DNA from: an uncultured Oscillibacter sp.
GTDB lineage: Bacteria > Bacillota > Clostridia > Oscillospirales > Oscillospiraceae
NCBI GenBank assembly: GCA_910588005.1
Contig: CAJUQM010000017.1
Span: 1 to 51,266 of the forward strand
DNA length: 51,266 bases
Direction: 5' to 3'
The translations under genes and the position numbers were made by a program. The notes under the pieces are model-generated. The model saw nothing but the letters and a program-made list of their open reading frames with translations. It had not been told where the DNA came from and did no database searches. Positions 7,903 through 15,663 of the stretch are shown piece after piece (position 1 is the stretch's first letter; each line of letters starts with the position of its first letter).

Positions 7903-9333
7903 CTACCAGCTGTGGCGGCTCCAAGACTGGGCGGGAGTCATGGCAAAGTAGCTGTAGTCCACCCCGCCGCCGGTGTCGCCCCAGGTGGTGTCGATGTGAA
8001 CCTGTTCGCCGTCCAGCTCCGCCACTGTCCAAATATGCCCGGCATTGGACAGCGCCGTGCAGGCAATCCCCTCCAGCTTTAAAAGCAGATTATACGCCCC
8101 GGTATAACCGTCGCAGACGGCGGTGCCGTTGGCAAACAGGCTATAGGGAATATGACTGACAGACTTGTCCCCTGCACTGTAGTCATAGGCACAGTTGTCG
8201 CAGATCCAGGTGTAATAGACCCGGGCCTTCTCGGTTTCCGACATAGAGGAGGTAAGCTGCCCACTCTCCCACAGCCGGTCGTGCACGGCAATGGCGGCCG
8301 CCATGGTCTCCTCCCGGTACCTTGCGGTCTGCTCTCCCAGGCTGGAGGCGGTAAAGGTCAGCGTCACGCGTCCCGCCTGATTGTAAGAGCAAAAAACGGC
8401 GTTATAGCCCTGCTCGCAATAGGTCTTCACCGTGGCCAAGGCCAGCTCCATCACCTGCTGCGCCTGGGCCGCTGTGATACCGGGATACTGCAGCGCCAAT
8501 ACGCTGCCGCCGCCGGAGAGCATGTACCGGATGCATTCATCCATCTCGCCGGCGGTGACGGGAGCCGCGATGTAGGTCCCCGGCGCCACCAAATCCGCCA
8601 GCGTGACGTCCCGGGCGCTGTTGCGCTCTGTCAGCGTCCAATCCGGACGCAGCCGCAGAGAGGGGTCTACCATCCGCGTCAGCATAGCCGCCGCCGCGCC
8701 CCGGGTAATCACCGCCTCCGGCAGGAAGGAACCGGTCTCATCGCTTCCAACGGAGATCCCGGTGCGGTACAAAAACAAAATATCCCGGTAGTAGGGGGTA
8801 TACTCCGTCACATCGGTGATAAACCTCCGGGCCGCATATCCCTCGGTGACAATCTGGTCGTTGATCTGCGGCATCTGCGGCAGAATCCCCGCCAGCACGT
8901 GAGCCACCTGCCCCCGGGTGGCCGGAGCTTCCAAACTGCCGTCCAGCTCCGCACCCAGCACTTCCTCCGCCTGGAGATACCGCAAGTACCTCCCCGCCGC
9001 CGGACTGCCGTCCCCACCGCAGGCGTCAGGTCCCCGCTCCGCGTCTCCGGTGCGGTAGAGGCTTCGAATCCGTCCGGCAAAAATCACAATCTCTCCAACG
9101 GTCATGGGGTCCTGGATGCCGTAAGTACCGTCGGCCCGGCCTACGGACAATCCATACTCATACAGCGCGGCCACATTGTCATAAAAAACCGAGGCGGTAG
9201 TCAGATCAGAAAACTGACCGGAATAGGCCCTGCTCCGGACAAAATTCTCCTCACTGTCCGGCGCGGCCTGGGCGGGGACGGTCAAAGCCAAGACGGCCGC
9301 CAGCAGCAGCGCCGGGATCCGGCGTTTCAACAC
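7903..9333 (-). CDS. SLH-domain protein with transglutaminase-like peptidase domain
   Basis: A 476-residue secreted cell-surface protein. Signal peptide about 1-24 (ending PAQAAP). Three S-layer-homology-like segments lie near 40-95, 115-155 and 170-230, anchoring it to secondary wall polymer. The C-terminal third is a transglutaminase/protease-like core with a visible triad: Cys407 in GTAVCDGYTGAY, His433 in NAGHIWTV and Asp448 in VHIDTTWGD. GTG at 9333 is chosen because AAGGAGG sits 8 bases upstream; an in-frame GTG at 9342 overlaps that ribosome site. It follows the LCP gene by 61 bases on the same strand. Wall-protein processing or crosslinking is inferred. Confidence 0.88.
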   Translation of the reverse strand: MLKRRIPALLLAAVLALTVPAQAAPDSEENFVRSRAYSGQFSDLTTASVFYDNVAALYEYGLSVGRADGTYGIQDPMTVGEIVIFAGRIRSLYRTGDAERGPDACGGDGSPAAGRYLRYLQAEEVLGAELDGSLEAPATRGQVAHVLAGILPQMPQINDQIVTEGYAARRFITDVTEYTPYYRDILFLYRTGISVGSDETGSFLPEAVITRGAAAAMLTRMVDPSLRLRPDWTLTERNSARDVTLADLVAPGTYIAAPVTAGEMDECIRYMLSGGGSVLALQYPGITAAQAQQVMELALATVKTYCEQGYNAVFCSYNQAGRVTLTFTASSLGEQTARYREETMAAAIAVHDRLWESGQLTSSMSETEKARVYYTWICDNCAYDYSAGDKSVSHIPYSLFANGTAVCDGYTGAYNLLLKLEGIACTALSNAGHIWTVAELDGEQVHIDTTWGDTGGGVDYSYFAMTPAQSWSRHSW

Positions 9334-9394
9334 GATGAGCACCTCCTTGCAGACAGGACGGAAAGGGACTTGCGGAAAACCGGTTATCTGCCAT

Positions 9395-10396
9395 TCAGGA
9401 GGGAATCTTCAAATCCTCCGGGACACGGTCCTCCACATAGGGATTTAGGAATTGGTTCACCAGGGCCAGGGTCTCCTCCGGGTCCACATAGATATAGGGG
9501 GACTTCCACTCTCCGGGCAGGGTGCAAAAATCGATGTTGTCCGGACCCATGGCAAGGAACTGCGCCCCCAGCCAGGCCAGGTTGTTGACTGTCAAATCCG
9601 TCTCCACATACTGGTGAAAGATCTTCACAAAGTCGTTGACCTTCGTCACATTGGCAGGCGTCAGCGTTTTTTTCGCCACCGCTTTCAAAAACTTCTGCTG
9701 TGTCTGCATACGGCCCACGTCCTCGCTGCCATAGCCGGTGCCGTCGTTATTATGGCGGAAGCGCACCACCTTCAGCGCATCCGCCCCATACAGCAGACGG
9801 GTCCCCTTTGTAAAGTGAATGGAGAGGTCCTGATACGGATCGTCGTAGTCCATGTCAATGGGGATATAGAACTCCACGCCGCCGATGGCGTTGACCAGCG
9901 CCTCGAAGCCTCTGAGGTCCACCAGCACGGTGTAGTCCACCGGAATCCCCAGCTGATCGGACACCACCTCGGCCAAAAGCTCCATGCCGCCGGTGTTGTA
10001 GGCGGCGTTGATCTTGTGATTCTTGCCGTTGAAAAAGGCCTTGCTGTCACGGGGAATACTGACGCCGTATGCATAGCCGGTGGCGGCGTCCACCGCCAAG
10101 AGAATATTGGTGTCGCTGCCGCCGTTGCCGTCGTCCACGCCGGAGACTAAAATGGTGTAAAAATCCGGTTTCCGCTCCCGATGGGAGCGGAGTGCCTCCG
10201 CCTCCGGATCGTCCGCCTCTCCCTCCGGGGAGGAACCGCCCACGGTCTGTGCGGGGGGGAGGTCGTCCTGTTTTTGCTCCGGAGCGCGGAAAAAGCTGCG
10301 AAAACCGGCGCAGATCACAGCGACCGTCAAAATCGCCAAAATAATAACCAACGGCAAATTGCTCCTCTTACGGTAGCGGGGATGGGATCTTGGCAT
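9395..10396 (-). CDS. LytR-CpsA-Psr family protein
   Basis: A 333-residue membrane-anchored LCP phosphotransferase; the family transfers wall teichoic acid or other glycopolymers to peptidoglycan outside the membrane. One transmembrane helix lies at about 14-31, followed by a Pro/Glu-rich linker. The LCP fold shows SDTNILL (94-100), SIPRDS (113-118), KINAAYNTGG (128-137), VRFRHN (211-216) and GRMQTQQ (228-234), the Asp and Arg residues that bind polyprenyl pyrophosphate. TAAGGAGAG precedes the ATG and a promoter is visible. Next to an SLH protein, it may make the wall polymer that SLH domains bind; this link is inference. Confidence 0.93.
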   Translation of the reverse strand: MPRSHPRYRKRSNLPLVIILAILTVAVICAGFRSFFRAPEQKQDDLPPAQTVGGSSPEGEADDPEAEALRSHRERKPDFYTILVSGVDDGNGGSDTNILLAVDAATGYAYGVSIPRDSKAFFNGKNHKINAAYNTGGMELLAEVVSDQLGIPVDYTVLVDLRGFEALVNAIGGVEFYIPIDMDYDDPYQDLSIHFTKGTRLLYGADALKVVRFRHNNDGTGYGSEDVGRMQTQQKFLKAVAKKTLTPANVTKVNDFVKIFHQYVETDLTVNNLAWLGAQFLAMGPDNIDFCTLPGEWKSPYIYVDPEETLALVNQFLNPYVEDRVPEDLKIPS

Positions 10397-10458
10397 GGGA
10401 AGCTCTCCTTAGCAGCACGGCATCGCCGTGGAAATTTAATTGACATAATGCGTTTCCT

Positions 10459-10487
10459 ATTATACGGCCCCACCGCCAAAAACACAA
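10459..10487 (-). promoter_or_regulatory. Sigma-A promoter of the LCP gene
   Basis: On the minus strand TTGTGT, a 17-base spacer and perfect TATAAT (10464-10459) lie about 60 bases upstream of the LCP start. Confidence 0.6.
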
Positions 10488-10510
10488 GAGGGAAATGCGG
10501 CTCTCTTCCC

Positions 10511-10622
10511 CGGCAGGCCGTGTCCAAACGGGAAAACAGGATCTCCGATCCCAGCAAACCGAATCTGCCGGCGCTGGCAAAGCTCTACGGAGTCTCCGCG
10601 GAGGCGCTTTTGAAAAACCCGG
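10511..10622 (+). pseudogene. Fragment of an XRE-type helix-turn-helix regulator
   Basis: The plus-strand frame reads RQAVSKRENRISDPSKPNLP followed by ALAKLYGVSAEALLK. This matches the recognition helix and following helices of Cro/CI-type regulators (commonly SRQAVSKWENG..P...L..LA..). The N-terminal half of the domain is missing; upstream sequence in the other frames does not restore it, and no start or ribosome site is present. It reads as a decayed remnant. No neighbouring gene shows what it controlled. Confidence 0.55.
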
Positions 10623-10697
10623 ACCATGGCGGAGGGGCAAGGGAAAACAAACCAAAAGAGGCATCCATTGATGCCCCCTCCCGAAAGGCAGGCGTCC

Positions 10698-10785
10698 CAT
10701 GGGACGGCCCCGGGAATCCTCCTCCGTATCCGCTGGCCACCGGCAAACAGACTCCCCCACCGGTGGTGGGGGAGTCCGTCCCATG
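10698..10785. repeat. Nested inverted repeat upstream of spoIIID-operon terminator
   Basis: CATGGGACGG (10698-10707) is the exact complement of CCGTCCCATG (10776-10785). Inside lies a perfect 12-bp stem, GACTCCCCCACC (10750-10761) with GGTGGGGGAGTC (10765-10776), around a GGT loop. There is no clear U run on the plus side and only TCTGTTTG on the minus side. It may be a secondary terminator. Confidence 0.6.
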
Positions 10786-10812
10786 CTGCGGTCCCAGAAA
10801 AACAGCCTTTGG

Positions 10813-10837
10813 GCCGCCCCAGGATTTCAGGGGCGGC
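10813..10837 (-). terminator. Terminator after the spoIIID operon
   Basis: GCCGCCCC and GGGGCGGC form an 8-bp stem. On the minus strand the stem is followed after a short spacer by GTTTTTC. It lies just past the stop of the small gene at 10850. Confidence 0.5.
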
Positions 10838-10849
10838 TTCTATGCCGGA

Positions 10850-11119
10850 CTATTCCTCCCCCTCCGTTTCCGTCTCCTCCCCGCCCGCCGCAATCCGCTC
10901 CAGCAGCGTCTTAATATCCGCCAGCAGCTCATTTTGGTAAGACAGGGCACAGTGGATGAAATGGAGCGCCGGGTCTGTCTGTTGAACGAGTTCCGTACCG
11001 TCTACAGGATGGGGCCAGCGGCGCACGGGCGGCTCCGGAGTGGTGGGCACGCCGGACAGAGCCGGAGGACTCACCTCCGCCGGCCTGGAACGCCCGCGTC
11101 CCTGCATTTGCTTCGCCAT
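10850..11119 (-). CDS. Small protein encoded with spoIIID, unknown function
   Basis: An 89-residue product that I do not recognise. The N-terminal half is basic and Pro-rich (MAKQMQGRGRSRPAE onward). The C-terminal half is predicted helical (YQNELLADIKTLLERI) and ends in an acidic EETETEGEE tail. It has no signal peptide or membrane segment. The ATG at 11119 is chosen because AAGGAGG lies 7 bases upstream. It begins 13 bases after spoIIID stops, so it should be co-expressed in the mother cell. A role in sporulation is inferred from position only. Confidence 0.6.
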   Translation of the reverse strand: MAKQMQGRGRSRPAEVSPPALSGVPTTPEPPVRRWPHPVDGTELVQQTDPALHFIHCALSYQNELLADIKTLLERIAAGGEETETEGEE

Positions 11120-11132
11120 AATCGATTCCTCC

Positions 11133-11381
11133 TTATGTGCCACGGTATTTTTTGCGGGTGGCAATGCCGCCCCGGATATGCCGCTGGGCTTTATTGACGT
11201 CCAGGACCTCTTTGACCTGTAAATACAGCGCCCGGTTGAACTGGGGCAGCCGTTCGGAGATGTCCTTGTGTACTGTGGATTTGCTGATGCCGAACTTTTG
11301 CGCGGCGGCGCGGACAGTGGTCCGGTTCTCTACGATGTACTGGGCCAGGCGCTCTGCCCGCTCCTCCATGTTACCCTTCAA
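11133..11381 (-). CDS. spoIIID: Sporulation transcription factor SpoIIID
   Basis: An 82-residue DNA-binding protein controlling mother-cell genes between sigma-E and sigma-K. The sequence ERAERLAQYIVENRTTVRAA, then KFGISKSTVHKDISERLP, and RHIRGGIATRKKYRG match the SpoIIID helix-turn-helix and basic tail closely. The annotated start is TTG at 11381, with GGGGAG 9 bases upstream. An ATG at 11369 is possible but its AAGGG is only 4 bases away. A sigma-E-like promoter lies upstream, as expected for this gene. A small unknown gene follows at 13 bases. Confidence 0.95.
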   Translation of the reverse strand: MKGNMEERAERLAQYIVENRTTVRAAAQKFGISKSTVHKDISERLPQFNRALYLQVKEVLDVNKAQRHIRGGIATRKKYRGT

Positions 11382-11411
11382 AACACAACACTCCCCGCCT
11401 CTAGTTGGTCT

Positions 11412-11440
11412 ATCCTATGCGGCGCGGATTGGGGATATGT
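11412..11440 (-). promoter_or_regulatory. Candidate sigma-E promoter of spoIIID
   Basis: On the minus strand ACATATC (11440-11434), a 14-base spacer and CATAGGAT (11419-11412) resemble the sigma-E elements (about KMATATT, 14 bases, CATACAHT). The predicted start is near 11404, some 25 bases ahead of the gene. spoIIID is sigma-E dependent in Bacillus subtilis. Confidence 0.5.
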
Positions 11441-11598
11441 TCGCAGCAGTCCCCGAAAAACCGTAGATGTAGAAAATTTCCAGAAAATTTTGATGGTTTT
11501 CCCCAATAGGCCGGCGGCCGCCTGCCGGACGCACAGACTTCCCTTTCCTGCCTATTTTGAAGACAAAATTTTTCAAAAGTGATATTTGCGACTATGCA

Positions 11599-11646
11599 AA
11601 GCTATATCTTGTGTGCTAGAATGGTCAGGCTCACAAGATATGTAAA
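11599..11646 (+). promoter_or_regulatory. Tandem NrdR-type boxes upstream of nrdD
   Basis: AAGCTATATCTTGTGT (11599-11614) matches 13 of 16 positions of the NrdR box ACACWATATATWGTGT. A weaker copy, TCACAAGATATGTAAA (11631-11646, 9 of 16), starts 32 bases later, about three helical turns, as in known tandem boxes. Together they contain a perfect 10-bp inverted repeat (ATATCTTGTG at 11604-11613, CACAAGATAT at 11632-11641). A -10-like TAGAAT (11617-11622) lies between the boxes. Confidence 0.65.
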
Positions 11647-11696
11647 TATAGAAAATACAAATTTTTGCTCTGCAACTACAGATGAGGAGAGACGCT

Positions 11697-13874
11697 ATGA
11701 ATGTCATCAAGCGAAACGGCACGGAAGTAAATTTCGACATTGTTAAGATCATCGCAGCCATTACCAAGGCCAACGAGAGCATTGAAGAGACCATCCGCAT
11801 GACGCCGGTGCAGATCCGCCGGATTGCCGAGTCTGTGGAACTCAACTGCCAAAAGATGAACCGTGCCCCCTCTGTAGAGGAGATTCAGGACCTGGTGGAG
11901 TATCAGATCATGGCCCACGGCGCCTTTGAGGTCGCCAAAAGCTATATCACCTACCGCTACACCCGCTCTCTCATCCGTAAGAGCAACACCACCGACGATA
12001 AGATTCTCACCCTCATCGAGTGCAACAACGAGGAGGCCAAGCAGGAGAACAGCAACAAAAACCCCACGGTCAACTCCGTCCAGCGGGACTATATGGCCGG
12101 CGAGGTCAGCCGGGATATCACCAACCGTCTGCTGCTGCCCCCGGACATTGTAGAAGCCCACAACGCCGGCATCATCCACTTCCATGACACGGACTACTAT
12201 GCCCAGCATATGCATAACTGCGATCTGGTAGATCTGGAGGACATGCTGCAAAACGGCACCGTCATCTCCGGCACCCTGATCGAAAAGCCCCACTCTTTCT
12301 CCACCGCCTGCAACATCGCCACTCAGATTATCGCCCAAGTGGCCTCCAATCAATACGGCGGCCAATCCATCTCCCTGACCCATCTGGCCCCCTTTGTGGA
12401 CATCAGCCGGAAAAAGCTGCGCAAAAGCGTGGAGCAGGAGCTTCAGGACATCGGCGTCACCGTCTCGCAGGAAAAACTGGATGAAATGGTGGAATCCCGT
12501 CTGCTGGAGGAGATCCGGCGGGGCGTTCAGACGATTCAATACCAAGTGGTCACTCTGCTGACTACCAACGGCCAGGCGCCCTTTGTCACTGTGTTCATGT
12601 ACCTGGGAGAAACCCATGATCCCCAGACCAAGCACGACCTGGCCCTCATCATTGAAGAGGTTCTCCGCCAGCGCTACGAGGGTGTGAAGAACGAGGCCGG
12701 CGTGTGGATCACCCCCGCCTTCCCCAAGCTCATCTATGTTTTAGAGGAGGATAATATCCGCCCGGACACTCCCTATTACTATTTGACGGAGCTTTCCGCC
12801 AAGTGCACTGCCCGCCGCATGGTGCCGGACTATATCTCCGAGAAGAAAATGCTGGAGCTGAAGGTTGATAAAAACGGCAGCGGCAACTGCTATCCCTGCA
12901 TGGGCTGCCGCAGCTTCCTGACCCCCTATGTGGACCCGGAGACCAACAAGCCCAAGTATTACGGCCGCTTCAATCAGGGTGTGGTCACCATCAACCTTCC
13001 CGATGTGGCCCTCAGCTCCGAGGGAAATATCGAAAAATTCTGGAAGATCTTTGACGAGCGGCTGGAGCTGTGCCACCGCGCCCTGCTGTGCCGCCATGAG
13101 CGGCTCAAGGGCACACTGTCCGACGCCGCGCCGATCCTGTGGCAGTACGGCGCCTGCGCCCGGCTCAAAAAGGGCGAACCCATTGATAAGCTGCTCTACG
13201 GCGGATACTCCACTATCTCTCTGGGCTATGCCGGACTCTACGAGTGCGTAAAGTTCATGACCGGGAAGAGCCACACAGACCCCGCCGCCACCCCCTTCGC
13301 CCTGGAGGTTATGGAGACCATGAACGCCGCCTGCCGCCGCTGGAAGGCCGAGCACAATATCGATTTCAGCCTCTACGGTACGCCGCTGGAATCCACCACC
13401 TACAAATTTGCCAAGTGCCTCCAAAAGCGGTTCGGCGTGATCGAGGGCATCACTGACAAGGGCTACATCACCAACAGCTACCATGTCCACGTCACCGAGG
13501 AAATCGACGCCTTTACCAAACTGAAATTTGAGGCCCAGTTCCAGCACCTGTCCCCCGGCGGCGCCATCAGCTACGTGGAGGTGCCGGACATGCAGAACAA
13601 TCTGGAGGCGGTGCTCCAGGTAATGCGCTTTATCTATGACAACATCATCTACGCTGAGCTGAACACCAAGAGCGACTACTGCCAAGTCTGCGGCTGGGAC
13701 GGCGAGATCCAGATTGCGGAAGAGGACGGCAAGCTCATCTGGAAGTGCCCCCAGTGCGGCAATACGGATCAGGACAAGATGAATGTGGCCCGCCGGACCT
13801 GCGGGTACATCGGGACCCAGTTCTGGAATCAGGGCCGGACCCAGGAGATCCGGGAGCGGGTACTGCATCTGTGA
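11697..13874 (+). CDS. nrdD: Anaerobic ribonucleoside-triphosphate reductase
   Basis: A 725-residue class III reductase that converts NTPs to dNTPs with a glycyl radical under anoxia. An N-terminal ATP-cone (about 1-90, beginning MNVIKRNGTEVNFD) binds the allosteric nucleotide. The active-site Cys is in the YECVKFM segment. Near the C-terminus a zinc site is formed by Cys662/665 (YCQVCG) and Cys684/687 (KCPQCG). The radical Gly is about 703 in RRTCGYIG. ATG at 11697 is chosen, with GAGGAGA 6 bases before it, rather than an upstream in-frame ATG at 11682. NrdR-type boxes precede it and the activase nrdG follows. Confidence 0.97.
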   Translation: MNVIKRNGTEVNFDIVKIIAAITKANESIEETIRMTPVQIRRIAESVELNCQKMNRAPSVEEIQDLVEYQIMAHGAFEVAKSYITYRYTRSLIRKSNTTDDKILTLIECNNEEAKQENSNKNPTVNSVQRDYMAGEVSRDITNRLLLPPDIVEAHNAGIIHFHDTDYYAQHMHNCDLVDLEDMLQNGTVISGTLIEKPHSFSTACNIATQIIAQVASNQYGGQSISLTHLAPFVDISRKKLRKSVEQELQDIGVTVSQEKLDEMVESRLLEEIRRGVQTIQYQVVTLLTTNGQAPFVTVFMYLGETHDPQTKHDLALIIEEVLRQRYEGVKNEAGVWITPAFPKLIYVLEEDNIRPDTPYYYLTELSAKCTARRMVPDYISEKKMLELKVDKNGSGNCYPCMGCRSFLTPYVDPETNKPKYYGRFNQGVVTINLPDVALSSEGNIEKFWKIFDERLELCHRALLCRHERLKGTLSDAAPILWQYGACARLKKGEPIDKLLYGGYSTISLGYAGLYECVKFMTGKSHTDPAATPFALEVMETMNAACRRWKAEHNIDFSLYGTPLESTTYKFAKCLQKRFGVIEGITDKGYITNSYHVHVTEEIDAFTKLKFEAQFQHLSPGGAISYVEVPDMQNNLEAVLQVMRFIYDNIIYAELNTKSDYCQVCGWDGEIQIAEEDGKLIWKCPQCGNTDQDKMNVARRTCGYIGTQFWNQGRTQEIRERVLHL

Positions 13875-14175
13875 GGCTCTGCGCCAAAGGGAAATCCGGA
13901 CAATCGACTTGCTGCCACATTTTGAAATTCAAAGCCGGCATCCTTGGCGGCCGGTTTGTGGGCGTATGCGGCGGATTCAAAAGGAATGCCCCGGAACCCT
14001 GCGGACACATCTTCAGCGATCTGCGGCCCTGCCGGGAGGCCGGCGCCCAGAGCGGCTGTATCGCCATAGCGGAAAAAATCTCGGCGTACTGGTGGGCGCG
14101 GGCCAGAGATCTTGGGAATTCCCCATAAAAGCGCGGTTCAGTCCGGCGCTCTACACGGCAATCAACGCAGGCAAA
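13875..14175. other. Unexplained gap between nrdD and nrdG
   Basis: About 300 bases separate two genes that are usually nearly adjacent. Open frames pass through both strands but lack starts, ribosome sites or recognisable protein motifs. The gap ends in a terminator-like hairpin. I see no other feature in it. Confidence 0.5.
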
Positions 14176-14204
14176 AGCAGGGCGGGCACCAATCCCGCCC
14201 TGCT
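14176..14204 (+). terminator. Hairpin directly before the nrdG ribosome site
   Basis: A perfect 11-bp GC-rich stem (AGCAGGGCGGG at 14176-14186, CCCGCCCTGCT at 14194-14204) is followed by TCTTTA. The nrdG AGGAGG begins just downstream at about 14210. It may partly terminate nrdD transcripts or act as a processing or stabilising structure. Confidence 0.55.
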
Positions 14205-14220
14205 TCTTTAGGAGGTACTT

Positions 14221-14760
14221 ATGTACTACGGAGAAATTAAAAACTGTGACATCGCCAATGGCGAGGGCGTCCGGATAACGCTGTTTGTCTCCGGCTGCAC
14301 CAACCGCTGCCCCCATTGCTTTCAGCCCCAGACCTGGGATTTTACCTACGGCCAGCCCTTTACGGCGGAAACCGAGGACTATCTCCTCTCCCTTCTGGCG
14401 CCGGACTATATCAGCGGTTTGACGCTGCTGGGCGGCGACCCCTTTGAGCCGGAGAACCAGCGGGCATTGCTTCCCTTTTTGCGCCGGGTGCGGGGTCGGT
14501 TTCCCGAGAAAAATATCTGGGCCTTCACCGGCTTCACCTATGAGGAGCTGCTGGCTGAGGACAGCCATCCCCGCTGCGAGGCCACGGACAGTCTGCTCTC
14601 CCTTCTGGATGTGCTGGTGGACGGGCGCTTTGTGGAGGAGCTGAAAGACATCTCCCTGCGGTTCCGGGGCAGCTCCAACCAGCGCCTCATTGACCTCAAC
14701 GCCACCCGCCAAAGCGGCATGGTCACCCTCCTGCCGGACCGGAGGCGGGGAACGCTGTAA
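14221..14760 (+). CDS. nrdG: Anaerobic ribonucleotide reductase activating protein
   Basis: A 179-residue radical-SAM activase that generates the glycyl radical on NrdD. The 4Fe-4S motif is C-x3-C-x2-C: Cys26, Cys30 and Cys33 in SGCTNRCPHCF. The SAM-binding GGDPF-type segment follows (LLGGDPFEPEN). Size is normal for NrdG. TTAGGAGG lies before the ATG. It is separated from nrdD by about 350 bases that end in a hairpin, so its expression may be lower than that of nrdD. Confidence 0.95.
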   Translation: MYYGEIKNCDIANGEGVRITLFVSGCTNRCPHCFQPQTWDFTYGQPFTAETEDYLLSLLAPDYISGLTLLGGDPFEPENQRALLPFLRRVRGRFPEKNIWAFTGFTYEELLAEDSHPRCEATDSLLSLLDVLVDGRFVEELKDISLRFRGSSNQRLIDLNATRQSGMVTLLPDRRRGTL

Positions 14761-14765
14761 AGTTG

Positions 14766-14804
14766 AAAAAACCGCCGCCTCCGTGAACGGAGCGGCGGTT
14801 TTTT
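14766..14804. terminator. Bidirectional terminator nrdG / FAH gene
   Basis: An A run, a GC-rich stem (AACCGCCGC...GCGGCGGTT with TCCGT/CGGA inside) and a T run form a symmetric terminator for the two convergent genes. Confidence 0.9.
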
Positions 14805-14805
14805 G

Positions 14806-15654
14806 TCATTTTACCGTATTCCGCAGGGTTCCGATTCCCTCGACGGTACATTCCACTACGTCGCCGGGCTTCAAAAATTCCGGCGGATCAAAGCCCATGC
14901 CGACGCCCGCGGGAGTGCCGGTGGCGATCACAGTCCCCGGCATCAGCGTCATGCCCGCCGTCAGCTCCTCCAGCACCTGTCCGATGGAGTTGATGAGCCA
15001 TGCGGTGTTGGCCCTCTGCCGCGTCTCCCCGTTCACCTTGGCGGAGATTTCCAAAGCCGGGGGGAAGGCGATCTCGTCCGCAGTGACGATGCAGGGTCCC
15101 ATAGGGGTAAAGCCGTCCAAACTCTTACCGAAGTACCACTGCTTGTGGCCGGTCTGCACGTCCCGGGCCGAGACGTCGTTGACGATGGTATAGCCAAAAA
15201 TGTAATCCCCCGCCTCCGCCGCTTTCACATTTTTGGCAGTCCTTCCCAGAATCACCGCCAGCTCCGCCTCATAGTCCAGCCGTTCTGTCAGTTCCGTATG
15301 GCTCTGGATGTATCCCTCCGGCGGCACAGCCTCTGTCACCCGCTTGGAGAAATACACCGCCACAGGCTTTTCCTTGGCAAAGGCTCCGGCGTCATAGCCG
15401 GCGGCCTCCTCCAGGTGGTCCTTGTAATTCATACCCAGGCAGATCATATCCTGCCTAGGGCGGGGAATTGGCGCCAGCAGTGTAACACGCTCCAGCGGCG
15501 TCTCCTCTCCCGCTTGGCCGGCAATCCGCTCCCAGTCCCCGCTTTCAATCAGGCTGTTCAGGTCCGGGCAGGGCAGAGGGCGGACAACCGAGCCATCTCC
15601 GCTCAAAAGGCCCACTCGCTCCGCTCCATCGTGGAGATACGTGACCAGTTTCAT
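14806..15654 (-). CDS. Fumarylacetoacetate hydrolase family protein
   Basis: A 282-residue FAH-fold enzyme; family members hydrolyse or decarboxylate acylpyruvates, or hydrate or isomerise 2-oxo acids of aromatic breakdown. The metal site is visible as Glu129 and Glu131 in DYEAELAVILG plus Asp160 in IVNDVSARD. ICLGMNYKDH (71-80) and GKSLDGFTPMGP (176-187) are hallmark segments. AAGGAGG lies 6 bases before the ATG. It is 82 bases downstream of the ABC ATPase gene on the same strand with no terminator between, so it may share the transporter's transcript. Its true substrate cannot be read from the sequence. Confidence 0.9.
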   Translation of the reverse strand: MKLVTYLHDGAERVGLLSGDGSVVRPLPCPDLNSLIESGDWERIAGQAGEETPLERVTLLAPIPRPRQDMICLGMNYKDHLEEAAGYDAGAFAKEKPVAVYFSKRVTEAVPPEGYIQSHTELTERLDYEAELAVILGRTAKNVKAAEAGDYIFGYTIVNDVSARDVQTGHKQWYFGKSLDGFTPMGPCIVTADEIAFPPALEISAKVNGETRQRANTAWLINSIGQVLEELTAGMTLMPGTVIATGTPAGVGMGFDPPEFLKPGDVVECTVEGIGTLRNTVK

Positions 15655-15663
15655 ACGCTTCCT

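Larger units (their letters stand above)
10397..10849. other. Noncoding gap with promoter, XRE remnant and hairpins
   Basis: This 453-base gap holds the LCP promoter, a fragment of a helix-turn-helix gene, a strong nested inverted repeat and the terminator of the spoIIID operon, each listed separately. No intact gene is seen in it. Confidence 0.6.
11382..11696. other. Divergent regulatory region spoIIID / nrdD
   Basis: A 315-base gap between divergent genes. The left part holds a sigma-E-like promoter for spoIIID. The right part holds NrdR-type boxes and the nrdD ribosome site. About 130 bases between (11445-11575) show nothing recognisable. Confidence 0.6.

Noticed and set aside
8152..9588. 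478-codon open frame opposite the SLH-transglutaminase gene
   Set aside because: Antisense shadow with no family-like motifs; the minus-strand gene has signal peptide, SLH domains and catalytic triad.
13735..14712. 325-codon minus frame across the nrdD-nrdG gap
   Set aside because: It spans the antisense of both genes and has no start signal or recognisable domain; the gap part could hide a remnant but evidence is lacking.
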